Positions 29,013-37,662 of a stretch of 64,000 bases of DNA are shown piece after piece. A program made the position numbers and the translations under genes. Source of the DNA: Candidatus Tokpelaia hoelldoblerii (GTDB taxonomy: Bacteria; Pseudomonadota; Alphaproteobacteria; Rhizobiales; Rhizobiaceae). Under the pieces are notes generated by a model. The model ran no database searches, was not told where the DNA came from, and worked only from the letters and a program-made list of their open reading frames with translations. The stretch covers positions 682,001 through 746,000 of the forward strand of contig CP017315.1 of NCBI GenBank assembly GCA_002005325.1. The letters are read 5' to 3'. The stretch's first letter is position 1, and every line of letters begins with the position of its first letter.

Positions 29013-29980
29013 GCGCTTTCTCCTGCCTGTTGGTGGGGGTTTCGCGGGTCAAGCAGGGCCTCTATGATAGCCATGCGGGTGGCGATGCCCATTTCCACCT
29101 GTGTCTGGATCACGCTTTGCGGGCCATCCGCCACGGAAGAGGAAATTTCCACACCGCGGTTCATCGGGCCCGGATGCATGACCAGGCAATCCGGTCTGGC
29201 ATATTTCATCCTGGCGCGGTCAAGGCCGAAAAAGTGGAAATATTCCCGTTCGGAAGGCACAAACGCACTCGCCATCCGCTCGCGCTGCAAACGCAGCATC
29301 ATAATCACATCGGCGTCTTTCAGGCCATCATCCATCGAGTGGAAAACCTTTACACTCATATCGCCAACCCCTGAGGGCAGCAGGGTGGACGGGGCAATCA
29401 CCCGCACATTGGCGCCAAGGGCGTTAAGGCAGATGATGTTGGAACGCGCCACGCGCGAATGCAGGATATCGCCGCAGATCGCCACCGTCAGCCCTTCAAT
29501 CGAGCCTTTGGCGCGGCGGATGGTAAGGGCGTCGAGGAGCGCCTGCGAGGGGTGCTCGTGCGCGCCGTCGCCGGCGTTGACAACAGCGCAGTCGACTTTT
29601 TGTGAAAGCAGCGCCGCCGCACCGGCTGCATGGTGGCGGATAATCAGAATGTCCGGCTGCATGGCGTTCAGCGTCATGGCTGTGTCAATCAGCGTTTCGC
29701 CTTTTTTGAGGGATGAATTGCCCACGGCCATATTCATCACATCGGCGCCGAGGCGCTTGCCGGCAAGTTCAAAGGAGGATTGTGTCCGGGTGGAAGCTTC
29801 AAAAAACAGATTGATTTGCGTGCGCCCGCGCAATACGGATTTTTTCTTGTCCTTCTGGCGGGAAACAGCGACATTGGCGTCTGCCCGGTCGAGCAGAGCA
29901 TTGAGGTCGAGACGATTCAACCCCTTGATCCCCAGCAAATGGCGATGGGGAAATGGTGGAAAGTCTGTATCTTTTATCAT
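29009..29980 (-). CDS. pyrB: Aspartate carbamoyltransferase catalytic chain
   Basis: Forms carbamoyl-aspartate from carbamoyl phosphate and aspartate, the first committed pyrimidine step. The protein has 323 residues. The carbamoyl phosphate loop is EASTRTQSSFELAGK, HHAAGAA follows, HPSQALLDALTIRR is present, and the aspartate-domain signature is HPGPMNRGVEI. GGGGGATA lies about seven bases before the ATG. The stop overlaps the start of the pyrC-like gene, so the two are translationally coupled and their products probably form a complex. Confidence 0.96.
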   Translation of the reverse strand: MIKDTDFPPFPHRHLLGIKGLNRLDLNALLDRADANVAVSRQKDKKKSVLRGRTQINLFFEASTRTQSSFELAGKRLGADVMNMAVGNSSLKKGETLIDTAMTLNAMQPDILIIRHHAAGAAALLSQKVDCAVVNAGDGAHEHPSQALLDALTIRRAKGSIEGLTVAICGDILHSRVARSNIICLNALGANVRVIAPSTLLPSGVGDMSVKVFHSMDDGLKDADVIMMLRLQRERMASAFVPSEREYFHFFGLDRARMKYARPDCLVMHPGPMNRGVEISSSVADGPQSVIQTQVEMGIATRMAIIEALLDPRNPHQQAGESA

Positions 29981-30037
29981 GGCAAGTATCCCCCATAGCA
30001 GCTTTTTTTTACGCAGGCAAGGGGCGGGGCTTGTGAT

Positions 30038-30502
30038 TTATAATCGCCGCATCCGGTCGAGCGCGCCTTGCAGGATGAAAGCGGCCGCGGCAGAATCAAT
30101 GCGCTGTGCACGTTTGGCGCGGGAAATATCCATTTCCAGCAGGCTGCGCTCTGCCGCAACGGTTGACAGCCGCTCATCCCAGAAAATAAACGGAATATCG
30201 GTTAAAGCAGCCATATTGCGCACAAAGGTGCGGGTTGCCTGTGCACGCGGCCCGCTTGAACCATCCATATTGAGCGGCAGGCCGATAATGACAAGCGCGA
30301 TATTTTCCTGTGTAAAAAGGCCGAGCAGAGCCCTGGCGTCCTGAGTAAATTTTACCCGCCGCAGGACAGGGCGCGGACTGGCCAGCGTGAAGCCGTTGTC
30401 AGAAACCGCAATGCCGATGGTTTTTGTGCCCAGATCAAGCCCGGCAACACGGCTGCCCGCCTTTAAAAAGCCGGGCGCCTCTGTTATGTCTATAACAGGC
30501 AT
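30038..30502 (-). CDS. ruvX: Putative pre-16S rRNA nuclease / Holliday junction resolvase-like YqgF
   Basis: A 154-residue RNase H-fold protein of the YqgF family, implicated in 16S rRNA 5' end maturation. Motifs are AGLDLGTKTIGIAVSD, the VIIGLPLNMDGS strand, the FWDERLSTVAAERSL region and RIDSAAAAFIL. An open frame extends upstream to 31282, but that part is antisense to the metallo-hydrolase gene. The ATG at 30502 has AAAGGA about 12 bases upstream and gives the normal family start. It is divergent from the next gene and 58 bp from pyrB. Confidence 0.88.
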   Translation of the reverse strand: MPVIDITEAPGFLKAGSRVAGLDLGTKTIGIAVSDNGFTLASPRPVLRRVKFTQDARALLGLFTQENIALVIIGLPLNMDGSSGPRAQATRTFVRNMAALTDIPFIFWDERLSTVAAERSLLEMDISRAKRAQRIDSAAAAFILQGALDRMRRL

Positions 30503-30571
30503 GAAATAATGTTCCTTTACAGGGTTCATAAAAATGTTATCTGAAAATAATCTTATAAAAGGAGATTGTCC

Positions 30572-31276
30572 ATGAATATTATATGGCTTGGTCATGCCGG
30601 GTTTCGGGTTGAAACCGGCGCGGCTGTTATTCTGATTGATCCGTTTCTCACCGGCAATCCCAGGGCGGAAGGTCTGGATATTGATAAAATCACCGATGGC
30701 GTCACCCATATCGCGCTGACTCATGGCCATAGTGACCATGTCGGCGATACAGTGGCGATCGCCAGAGATAAAAATATACCGGTGACAGCCAATGCCGACC
30801 TTGGCGCATGGCTTGCCGCGCAAGGTGTGGCCAATATTGTGCCGGGCAATACCGGTGGCACACAGGCGCATGACGGCTATACCATCACCTTTGTCCATGC
30901 GCTGCATTCTTCCGCCATGCTGACCGAAGACGGCCACAGCCAGGCGCTGGGCAACCCGAACGGGCTGGTTTTTCATTTTGATGATGCGCCGACGCTTTAT
31001 CATATGGGCGATACGGATATTTTTTCGGATATGAAGCTGATTGATGAGTTGCACCGGCCGGATATCGGCATTGTGCCGGTGGGGGATTTCTTCACCATGG
31101 GCGGCGCTGTCGCCGCGCTGGCCTGCCAGCGTTACCTGAATTTGAAAGTCGCCATCCCCTGTCATTATGCCACATTTCCGCTGCTGGAGCCGACAGCGGA
31201 CAAGTTTGTCGCCGGTCTTGCCGGCGCAAAGACAAAAGTTGTTGTGCCGGAAGTTGGCAAAAAGCTTGCATTCTGA
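30572..31276 (+). CDS. UPF0173 metal-dependent hydrolase (metallo-beta-lactamase fold)
   Basis: A 234-residue cytoplasmic metallo-beta-lactamase-fold protein of the UPF0173 family. It starts MNIIWLGHAGFRVET and carries the metal site LTHGHSDHVGD, a later VHALHSS region, YHMGDTDIFSDM and CHYATFPLL. The substrate is not established for the family; UlaG-like members are the nearest characterised enzymes. An excellent AAAAGGAG lies 7 bases before the ATG at 30572; a TTG two codons earlier was rejected. gatC follows 51 bp later. Confidence 0.9.
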   Translation: MNIIWLGHAGFRVETGAAVILIDPFLTGNPRAEGLDIDKITDGVTHIALTHGHSDHVGDTVAIARDKNIPVTANADLGAWLAAQGVANIVPGNTGGTQAHDGYTITFVHALHSSAMLTEDGHSQALGNPNGLVFHFDDAPTLYHMGDTDIFSDMKLIDELHRPDIGIVPVGDFFTMGGAVAALACQRYLNLKVAIPCHYATFPLLEPTADKFVAGLAGAKTKVVVPEVGKKLAF

Positions 31277-31327
31277 AAGCAAAAAACGCTATAGAAGTGA
31301 AACAATATTCCATTCATGGAGGCTTTT

Positions 31328-31615
31328 ATGTCTGTTGATCTGGCAACGGTCAAACGTGTTGCCCATCTGGCGCGTATTGCGCTTTCCGAAGAAGAAGCAC
31401 AGCGTATGTGCGGTGAACTCAATGTTATACTGGATCTTGGGGAGCAACTGGATGAGGTCGATGTTACCGGTGTTGAGGCAATGACATCCGTCATGCCCAT
31501 GACATTGTATATGCGTGAAGATGTGGTGAGTGATGGTGACAGGCAAGCGGATATTATCGCCAATGCGCCGCTGAGCGAAGAAAACTTTTTCCTTGTGCCG
31601 AAAGTGGTTGAATAA
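31328..31615 (+). CDS. gatC: Asp-tRNA(Asn)/Glu-tRNA(Gln) amidotransferase subunit C
   Basis: A 95-residue small subunit of the GatCAB complex, which amidates misacylated Glu-tRNA(Gln) and Asp-tRNA(Asn). The family pattern is visible: TVKRVAHLARIALSEEE, ILDLGEQLDEVD, and REDVVSDGDRQADIIANAP. GGAGG at 31318-31322 fixes the ATG at 31328 rather than the one at 31316. gatA follows 42 bp later. gatB is not in the window. Confidence 0.95.
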   Translation: MSVDLATVKRVAHLARIALSEEEAQRMCGELNVILDLGEQLDEVDVTGVEAMTSVMPMTLYMREDVVSDGDRQADIIANAPLSEENFFLVPKVVE

Positions 31616-31657
31616 CACAGGCGCAAAACTTCCTTGATTTGAGGTGCGGGATTTAAA

Positions 31658-33139
31658 ATGACTGATTTGACAAGTTTGACCATTGCTGAAGCGCGCGAAC
31701 GTTTGACAAGGCGCGAGATAAAGGCAACGGAACTGACAGAAGCCTATCTTGGTGCGATTGATGCCGCCAATGATAAAATCAATGCCTATGTGGCGGTAAC
31801 CGCAGACGCTGCCCGTGACAGCGCGGCTGAGAGCGACACGCGCCTTGCCAGGGGCGAGGGGCGGGCGCTGGAGGGTATCCCGCTTGGCATCAAGGATCTG
31901 TTTGCAACCTGTGACGTACATACACAGGCGTGTTCGTATATTCTTGACGGTTTCAAGCCGCGTTATGAATCGACCGTTACCGCCAATCTGTGGGCGGATG
32001 GCGCGGTGATGCTCGGCAAACTCAATATGGACGAGTTTGCGATGGGCTCTTCCAATGAGACGTCTTGTTATGGTCCGGTTATCAATCCGTGGCGCCGGCA
32101 GGGGTCTGATGCGCAACTGACAGCGGGCGGTTCATCCGGCGGTTCGGCTGCTGCTGTGGCGGGGCGGCTGTGCGCGGCAGCAACAGCGACTGATACCGGC
32201 GGTTCTATCCGCCAGCCTGCGGCTTTTACCGGCACGGTCGGCCTCAAGCCGACTTATGGGCGCTGCTCGCGCTGGGGGACGATTGCTTTTGCCTCGTCAC
32301 TTGACCAGGCCGGGCCAATTGCCCGTGATGTGCGTGATGCGGCGATTCTGCTCAAGTCCATGGCGTCTTTTGACGAGAAGGATTCAACCTCTGTCAATCT
32401 GCCGGTGCCGGATTATGAAGCGGTTCTCGGCAAGTCTCTCAAGGGGCTGAAAGTCGGCATTCCGAAAGAATACCGGATTGACGGTATGTCGGAAGAAATC
32501 AGCGCCTTGTGGGCAAAGGGCCGGGCATGGCTGCAAGATGCCGGAGCGGAGATTGTCGACATTTCCCTGCCGCATACCAGATATGCGCTGGCGACATATT
32601 ATATCATTGCGCCGGCGGAAGCCTCTTCCAACCTGGCGCGCTATGACGGTGTGCGTTATGGCCTGCGCGTACCAGGCAAGGACATTGTTGAGCTGTATGA
32701 AAACACCCGCTCGGCCGGTTTTGGTGATGAAGTCAAACGCCGCGTGATGATCGGCACTTATGTGCTGTCTGCCGGTTTTTATGACGCGTATTATGTAAAG
32801 GCGCAAAAAGTGCGCACACTGGTCAAGCAGGATTTTGACCGGGTTTTCGCGCAGGGGATTGACGTGATTTTAACCCCGGCGACACCGTCCGCCGCCTTTG
32901 GCCTTGCGGATGAGAAACTGAAGAACGACCCCATTGCCATGTATCTCAATGATGTGTTCACCGTGACGGTCAATATGGCGGGCCTGCCGGGAATTTCTGT
33001 TCCGGCCGGGCTGTCGGCGGAAGGATTGCCGCTGGGGCTGCAATTGATCGGCTGTCCCTTTGGCGAGGAAACACTGTTTCAGAGCGCGCATATTATTGAA
33101 CAGGCTTCCGGTACATTCACGCCGGGAAAGTGGTGGTAA
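31658..33139 (+). CDS. gatA: Asp-tRNA(Asn)/Glu-tRNA(Gln) amidotransferase subunit A
   Basis: The glutaminase subunit of GatCAB: 493 residues, amidase signature family. The catalytic Lys is in GIPLGIKDLF, the cis-Ser and nucleophile Ser lie in AGGSSGGSAAA and DTGGSIRQPAAF. It releases ammonia from glutamine and channels it to GatB. GAGGTG precedes the ATG. A strong bidirectional terminator follows, so gatB is not transcribed with it here. Confidence 0.97.
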   Translation: MTDLTSLTIAEARERLTRREIKATELTEAYLGAIDAANDKINAYVAVTADAARDSAAESDTRLARGEGRALEGIPLGIKDLFATCDVHTQACSYILDGFKPRYESTVTANLWADGAVMLGKLNMDEFAMGSSNETSCYGPVINPWRRQGSDAQLTAGGSSGGSAAAVAGRLCAAATATDTGGSIRQPAAFTGTVGLKPTYGRCSRWGTIAFASSLDQAGPIARDVRDAAILLKSMASFDEKDSTSVNLPVPDYEAVLGKSLKGLKVGIPKEYRIDGMSEEISALWAKGRAWLQDAGAEIVDISLPHTRYALATYYIIAPAEASSNLARYDGVRYGLRVPGKDIVELYENTRSAGFGDEVKRRVMIGTYVLSAGFYDAYYVKAQKVRTLVKQDFDRVFAQGIDVILTPATPSAAFGLADEKLKNDPIAMYLNDVFTVTVNMAGLPGISVPAGLSAEGLPLGLQLIGCPFGEETLFQSAHIIEQASGTFTPGKWW

Positions 33140-33152
33140 AATCACCGGTTTA

Positions 33153-33180
33153 AAAAAGCCCGCTGAAGAGCGGGCTTTTT
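33153..33180. terminator. Bidirectional terminator between gatA and gloA
   Basis: AAAAAGCCCGCT (33153-33164) pairs with AGCGGGCTTTTT (33169-33180) over a 4-nt loop. The A/T flanks make it a terminator for both convergent genes. Confidence 0.92.
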
Positions 33181-33184
33181 ATTT

Positions 33185-33625
33185 TTACCACGTGCCGGTA
33201 TTTTCCATGGAAGCCCACGGCTCTTTGGGGGCAAGCCTTTCGCCCTTTTGCAGCAGTTCAATAGAAATCCCGTCCGGTGATTTGATAAATGCCATATGGC
33301 CATCCCGCGGCGGGCGGTTGATGGTGATACCTGCATCCGCCAGCTTCTGGCAGGTGGCGTAAATGTCGTCCACTTCATAGGCAAGATGGCCGAAATTACG
33401 CCCGCCGGTATAGTTTTCCGTGTCCCAGTTCCAGGTGAGTTCCAGCTCCGGCGCTTTTTCCTGTTCTGCGCGGGCTTTGTCCTGCGGCGCGGCAAGGTAG
33501 ACAAGCGTGAACCGCCCTTTTTTATTTTCAATGCGGTGCGTTTCAGCAAGGCCGAAAATCCGGGTGTAAAAATCAAGCGATTCTTCAAGGTTATGAACAC
33601 GAACCATGGTGTGCAAATAGCGCAT
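33185..33625 (-). CDS. gloA: Lactoylglutathione lyase (glyoxalase I)
   Basis: Converts the methylglyoxal-glutathione hemithioacetal to S-lactoylglutathione. The protein has 146 residues in two beta-alpha-beta-beta-beta modules. Probable metal ligands are the His in MRYLHTMVRV, the Glu in ELELTWNW, the His in NFGHLAYEV and the Glu in GISIELLQ. The ATG at 33625 has GGAG upstream; the longer reading was rejected. It is convergent with gatA and shares its terminator. Confidence 0.93.
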   Translation of the reverse strand: MRYLHTMVRVHNLEESLDFYTRIFGLAETHRIENKKGRFTLVYLAAPQDKARAEQEKAPELELTWNWDTENYTGGRNFGHLAYEVDDIYATCQKLADAGITINRPPRDGHMAFIKSPDGISIELLQKGERLAPKEPWASMENTGTW

Positions 33626-33874
33626 AATGTAAACTCCGTTTAAAATAAAATTCCTGTGGCGGCCATCATAGGGCCTCGGTTTTTTTATGCAAATCATGTT
33701 TTGCGCGGATATTGCCGTATCCCGGCCGGGACAATTTTCTTGTGAAGCTTTGCAAGAAGAGGGGGAAAACCCTGCTCAGGCCCTTGCCTGTTAAGATCAA
33801 GTCAAGGATTATGGTTAATCAGGGTGGAATCAATCAGTTTGCTGGTTTGCCGCGGATGAATCAGGAATGCAGTT

Positions 33875-34468
33875 ATGACCGATAAACAACCCCTGAAAGG
33901 CTACCTTTCATTGATGCAGACAAAAGGCGAAAGTCAGGAACTGGCGGAAGTCCCCGGACTTGTCGAGATAAGCGGCCGGATCAAATGGTTTGATGCCGGC
34001 AAAGGCTATGGTTTTATTTTGCCTGATCAGCCAGGCTTTGGCGATGTGCTGTTGCACGTTACGGTTCTGCGCCGTGACGGGTATCAGAGTGCGCCGGAAG
34101 GGGCTGAACTTGTCTGCGCGGTCAAACCGGGGGAACGCGGCCTGCAATGTGTGCATATTATTTCCATGGATTTATCCACGGCCACCCATCCGGCAGAGCA
34201 TGAGATACGCACTTATGTCGCTGTAACGCCGTCAAGCGGGCTGGAGCGGGCGCTGGTCAAGTGGTTCAACCGCACCAAGGGGTTTGGCTTTCTCACCCGT
34301 GGTGAGGGGACTGAGGATATTTTTATCCATATGGAGACCCTGCGTCGTTACGGCCTGACAGAACTGCGCCCCGGGCAGGTGGTGCTTGTGCGCTATGGCA
34401 ATAGTGATAAAGGCCTGATGGCGGCGGAGATTCATCCTGATATCCCCGGGCCTTTTCCGCTCCATTAA
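33875..34468 (+). CDS. Double cold-shock-domain protein
   Basis: Encodes 197 residues with two cold-shock domains. The first (about 30-95) has RIKWFDAGKGYGFILP; the second (about 125-190) has LVKWFNRTKGFGFLTR and DIFIHMETLRR. The second keeps the aromatic RNP1 and RNP2 motifs; the first has LLHVTVL in place of the usual DIFVH. Two-domain proteins of this kind are common in alphaproteobacteria (CspD-like in Caulobacter) and bind single-stranded nucleic acid. An AGGAAT site precedes the ATG. It has its own promoter region of about 180 bp. Confidence 0.88.
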   Translation: MTDKQPLKGYLSLMQTKGESQELAEVPGLVEISGRIKWFDAGKGYGFILPDQPGFGDVLLHVTVLRRDGYQSAPEGAELVCAVKPGERGLQCVHIISMDLSTATHPAEHEIRTYVAVTPSSGLERALVKWFNRTKGFGFLTRGEGTEDIFIHMETLRRYGLTELRPGQVVLVRYGNSDKGLMAAEIHPDIPGPFPLH

Positions 34469-34686
34469 GGGGGGAATTTTATTGTGGCTTGTCTCTGCAG
34501 GGCGGTCTCCGGTCTGCTTTGTGTGTTGTTTTTATAAAAGTTTTTTTATTTTTACGCTCATTTTAACCATCGGGTAAGATTAAGCAGCTTAAATATCCTT
34601 GTGTCATAGTATTCTGCCTTCACATATGTATCTGAAGGCGGAGATTATGGGAATGGATTTTTGCTGTTGGGTGATGGGTAAGTGAT

Positions 34687-35772
34687 ATGAGTTCAAAATT
34701 AGGTGGCGGGGCTTCACGGCGATTTATGCACGGTATTGCATATGTTGTAATTGGCGGTGCTCTGGTCGGGTGCAGCACGGATTTCACCCGTTTTACCGAT
34801 GGAATCAGCACCGGCTCGACCACACCGCAATATGCCGCTGATGCAATGCAGCCGGTGCAGCCCATGCCTGCCGGTGCTTATGGTGCCGGCGCAGTGCAAA
34901 GCAGCGAATTGCCGCCGGTTGCGGAAAAGCCGGTACAGGTTGCCACTGTGACACCGCCGCCTGTTGCTAAAATTCAGGGCACAAAGACAGAAACGCCAAA
35001 AACTGCAACCAATACAAAGGCGCAGGGTAACGCTGCTGCAACCACGGCGGGGAAAATCTATATTGTGCAAAGCGGTGATACACTTTCCGGCATTGCAAGC
35101 AGGCACGGTGTGACACAGGCTGCTGTGAAGAAAACCAATAATATGCAGACCGATATGGTGAAGACCGGCCAGAAGCTGGTGATTCCCGGTGGCGGCGCCC
35201 AAGCGCAGGTGGCGGTGAAAACGCCTGCTGTGCCGTCGGTAAAACCGGCAGAAAAAAAGGAAACAAGGGTGGCGGTTGCCCCGGCAAAACCGGCAGCGCC
35301 TGCGGTAACAGCAAAAGCCGATAATCTGCCTGTTGCCCGGAATGAAGCTGCGGGAAAAATAGAAAACGCCGGATTGACACCGCCGGCCGTGACAGGCATC
35401 GGTATGCGCTGGCCGGTGCGCGGGCGGATTTTGAGCAATTTCGGCCAGCATGAAGGTGCAAGCACCAATGACGGCATGGATATTATGGTGCCGGAAGGCA
35501 CGTCAGTGCGCGCGGCGGAAAGCGGCGAGGTTATCTATTCCGGCAGCGGCCTGAAAGAGTTCGGCAACACCATTCTGATTCGCCATGAGGATAATGTTGT
35601 TACGGTTTACGGCCATAACGGCCAGTTGCTGGTGCAGCGCGGGCAGAAGGTGCGCCGTGGTGACGAAATTGCCAAATCCGGCATATCGGGCAATGCAAAA
35701 ACCCCGCGCCTGCATTTTGAAGTGCGCAAAAATTCAACACCAGTTAATCCGGTGAAATATCTGGAGAACTGA
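34687..35772 (+). CDS. nlpD: NlpD-like LysM/M23 lipoprotein, probable amidase activator
   Basis: Encodes 361 residues. A lipoprotein signal ends in the lipobox LVGC near residue 29. A Pro/Ala/Thr-rich linker, one LysM domain (YIVQSGDTLSGIASRHGV) and a second linker follow. The C-terminal M23 domain reads NDGMDI where active enzymes have HxGxD, and RLHFEVR where they have HLHFE. E. coli NlpD carries the same two losses and activates the amidase AmiC instead of cutting peptidoglycan, so the same role is likely. In relatives this gene often follows surE-pcm; here it is about 16 kb away. Confidence 0.88.
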   Translation: MSSKLGGGASRRFMHGIAYVVIGGALVGCSTDFTRFTDGISTGSTTPQYAADAMQPVQPMPAGAYGAGAVQSSELPPVAEKPVQVATVTPPPVAKIQGTKTETPKTATNTKAQGNAAATTAGKIYIVQSGDTLSGIASRHGVTQAAVKKTNNMQTDMVKTGQKLVIPGGGAQAQVAVKTPAVPSVKPAEKKETRVAVAPAKPAAPAVTAKADNLPVARNEAAGKIENAGLTPPAVTGIGMRWPVRGRILSNFGQHEGASTNDGMDIMVPEGTSVRAAESGEVIYSGSGLKEFGNTILIRHEDNVVTVYGHNGQLLVQRGQKVRRGDEIAKSGISGNAKTPRLHFEVRKNSTPVNPVKYLEN

Positions 35773-35811
35773 ATATTGCTTTTTGTCTGATAAGGTGTTC
35801 TGATAACTCTT

Positions 35812-36765
35812 ATGTCCTACCCTGACCTGCTGGAAGACCGTCTAAGCCACCTGCCGCCGCGCAAGCGGCGAGAACTGGCGCTTGTCGCCAAAATCCTGTT
35901 TGAAGAGTTCCAGCAGGCACAATCCTCCCGAAACAAGAAAATCCTGCGCAATGGCCGTATCCTCAAGCTGGTCCTGTTCGGTTCCTATGCCCGCGGCAGC
36001 TGGGTGGAAGACCGGGCGAGCGGCTATTTCTCTGATTATGACCTGCTGGTGATTGTCAGCAAGGAAGATTTTACCGAACCTGAATTCTGGCGGCACGCGG
36101 AAGAACGCATTGACCGTGAATGGCTGGTGACAAAACGCATCAAGACACCGGTTGAGCCGATTTACCACAGCTATGAGGATGTCAACGGGCAGATTGCTAT
36201 GGGGCGCCCGTTTTTTCTGGATATTCTGCGTGACGGGATTGTGCTGTATGAGGCGGAAGGCTACCCGTTCAGCAAGCCGGGCAAGATGACGCCGGAGCAG
36301 AAGCATGAGGAAGCGCAGAGGTATTTTGATGAGTGGTATGGCTTGTCACAATTGGCGTTGGAAAATGCTAGGTCTTCTTTTGAAAAAACAAATATCTACG
36401 GAAATAAAGCCTTTAAATTCAGTGCTTTTCTCGCCCATCAGGCTGTAGAACAAGCCTATCATTGCCTTTTGCTGACCTTGACGCTTTACAGCCCGAAGAT
36501 GCACAACATTAAAAAGTTGCGCTCGCTTGCTGAGGCGACTATACCGGAGCTTGCGGACATCTGGCCGCGCAACAGGCGTATGTATAAACGCGCCTTTGAG
36601 CTTTTGCGCCGCGCTTATGTTGAAGCACGCTATTCCCCTGAATATGAAATCACCAAAGAAGAGCTTGAATGGCTGTTTGAACGGATTGAGTTATTACAGC
36701 ACAGGGTGAAGGAAATCTGTGAAGCGCATTTTCAAGAAATTGCACTGGAGCAGCAAGATAGCTGA
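35812..36765 (+). CDS. Fused nucleotidyltransferase (MNT) and HEPN domain protein
   Basis: Encodes 317 residues. The N-terminal half has a polymerase-beta-like nucleotidyltransferase core: LVLFGSYARGSW at 53-64 and the metal-binding pair D75 and D77 in SDYDLLVIV. The C-terminal part from about 155 is a HEPN domain (FKFSAFLAHQAVEQAYHCLL, then RRAYVEARYSPEY). No RxxxxH ribonuclease motif is seen, as in the PF05168-type HEPN. Separate MNT and HEPN genes form toxin-antitoxin pairs in which the MNT adenylylates the HEPN toxin (known); the fused form is less understood. The ribosome site is weak. tRNA-Pro follows directly on the other strand. Confidence 0.82.
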   Translation: MSYPDLLEDRLSHLPPRKRRELALVAKILFEEFQQAQSSRNKKILRNGRILKLVLFGSYARGSWVEDRASGYFSDYDLLVIVSKEDFTEPEFWRHAEERIDREWLVTKRIKTPVEPIYHSYEDVNGQIAMGRPFFLDILRDGIVLYEAEGYPFSKPGKMTPEQKHEEAQRYFDEWYGLSQLALENARSSFEKTNIYGNKAFKFSAFLAHQAVEQAYHCLLLTLTLYSPKMHNIKKLRSLAEATIPELADIWPRNRRMYKRAFELLRRAYVEARYSPEYEITKEELEWLFERIELLQHRVKEICEAHFQEIALEQQDS

Positions 36766-36773
36766 GGTTAAAA

Positions 36774-36850
<77 letters not shown>

Positions 36851-37031
36851 ATGAAGCCGGATGGGCGTTATATCTCGTATGAACATAACCGTCCGGCAAG
36901 GGGTGAGTATTGCTCTAAAAGAATGCTTGTGCGAACGCAAGCCCAAAAATCACAAAAACAGAAAAAACCCGATATATGCCGTAAAATAAGGGCGCTATCG
37001 GCCCTTTATACCAAAAGGAATGCGAATCACT

Positions 37032-37550
37032 CTAGTAAGCGGAGGAGTGTACCGGGCCTCTTTTATGTCTGACCAGGTAATTCCAGCGGGCCGTGCGGCA
37101 GTCATAATTGTGCACCCGCCATTTATCAAAGCCCTCAACACAGAAATCAACATTGATACCGCCGAAACCGGCAAAGCCCTGTCCGTGCGCCACCACATAG
37201 GCCAGCGGATAGGAAGAGCCGTCATTCATATGGGCGGTGGCGGTGCAGTAATGGCGCGGGATGGCGTAAGCGTTGACCGGCGGTTCATAATGGTCGTTCT
37301 GAATGTTGCTGAACCCCTGAATGCGAACCGGCGGCAAACCCGGCACGTGCCGTACCTGATGGTAGAAATAATAGCTGACGCGGCTTAATACGTGTTGGTT
37401 GGTGCAGGTCTGATCCACCGGATAGGGAATGGCCGGCGGCGCATAATACAACATATCGGCAGCTTGCGCTGCTGACAGGGCGGCGCTGCTATATAACGCT
37501 GCTGTGGCGGCAAGGCGCAAGGGGGCAAAAAAACGACTCTTCATAAACAT
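37032..37550 (-). CDS. Secreted protein of unknown function
   Basis: A 172-residue protein with a clear signal peptide ending in SAAQAADML. The mature part is rich in Tyr, Pro and His, with Cys at CTNQH, HYCTA, DFCVEG and YDCRTA, which could form two disulfides in the periplasm. AAAAGGAAG lies about eight bases before the ATG at 37550. No characterised family is recognised. It is a single gene between tRNA-Pro and rlmJ. Confidence 0.7.
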   Translation of the reverse strand: MFMKSRFFAPLRLAATAALYSSAALSAAQAADMLYYAPPAIPYPVDQTCTNQHVLSRVSYYFYHQVRHVPGLPPVRIQGFSNIQNDHYEPPVNAYAIPRHYCTATAHMNDGSSYPLAYVVAHGQGFAGFGGINVDFCVEGFDKWRVHNYDCRTARWNYLVRHKRGPVHSSAY

Positions 37551-37662
37551 TTTGTGTTCTTCCTTTTATTTCAGCTGCAGCAATCCTGTCGTTGCAAAGA
37601 AGATTCGGGCGCATATTATCAGAATACAGGGTGAATGTTAAAAAAGCGGCAAAGCAATAACC

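Noticed and set aside
28875..30344. 489-codon plus-strand frame opposite pyrB and the pyrC-like gene
   Set aside because: It covers parts of three recognised minus-strand genes and its sequence is low-complexity Ser/Arg-rich, as expected of an antisense frame in GC-biased codons.
30503..31282. N-terminal extension of ruvX to 414 codons
   Set aside because: The extension is antisense to the metallo-hydrolase gene, which has a strong ribosome site; RuvX is normally about 150 residues.
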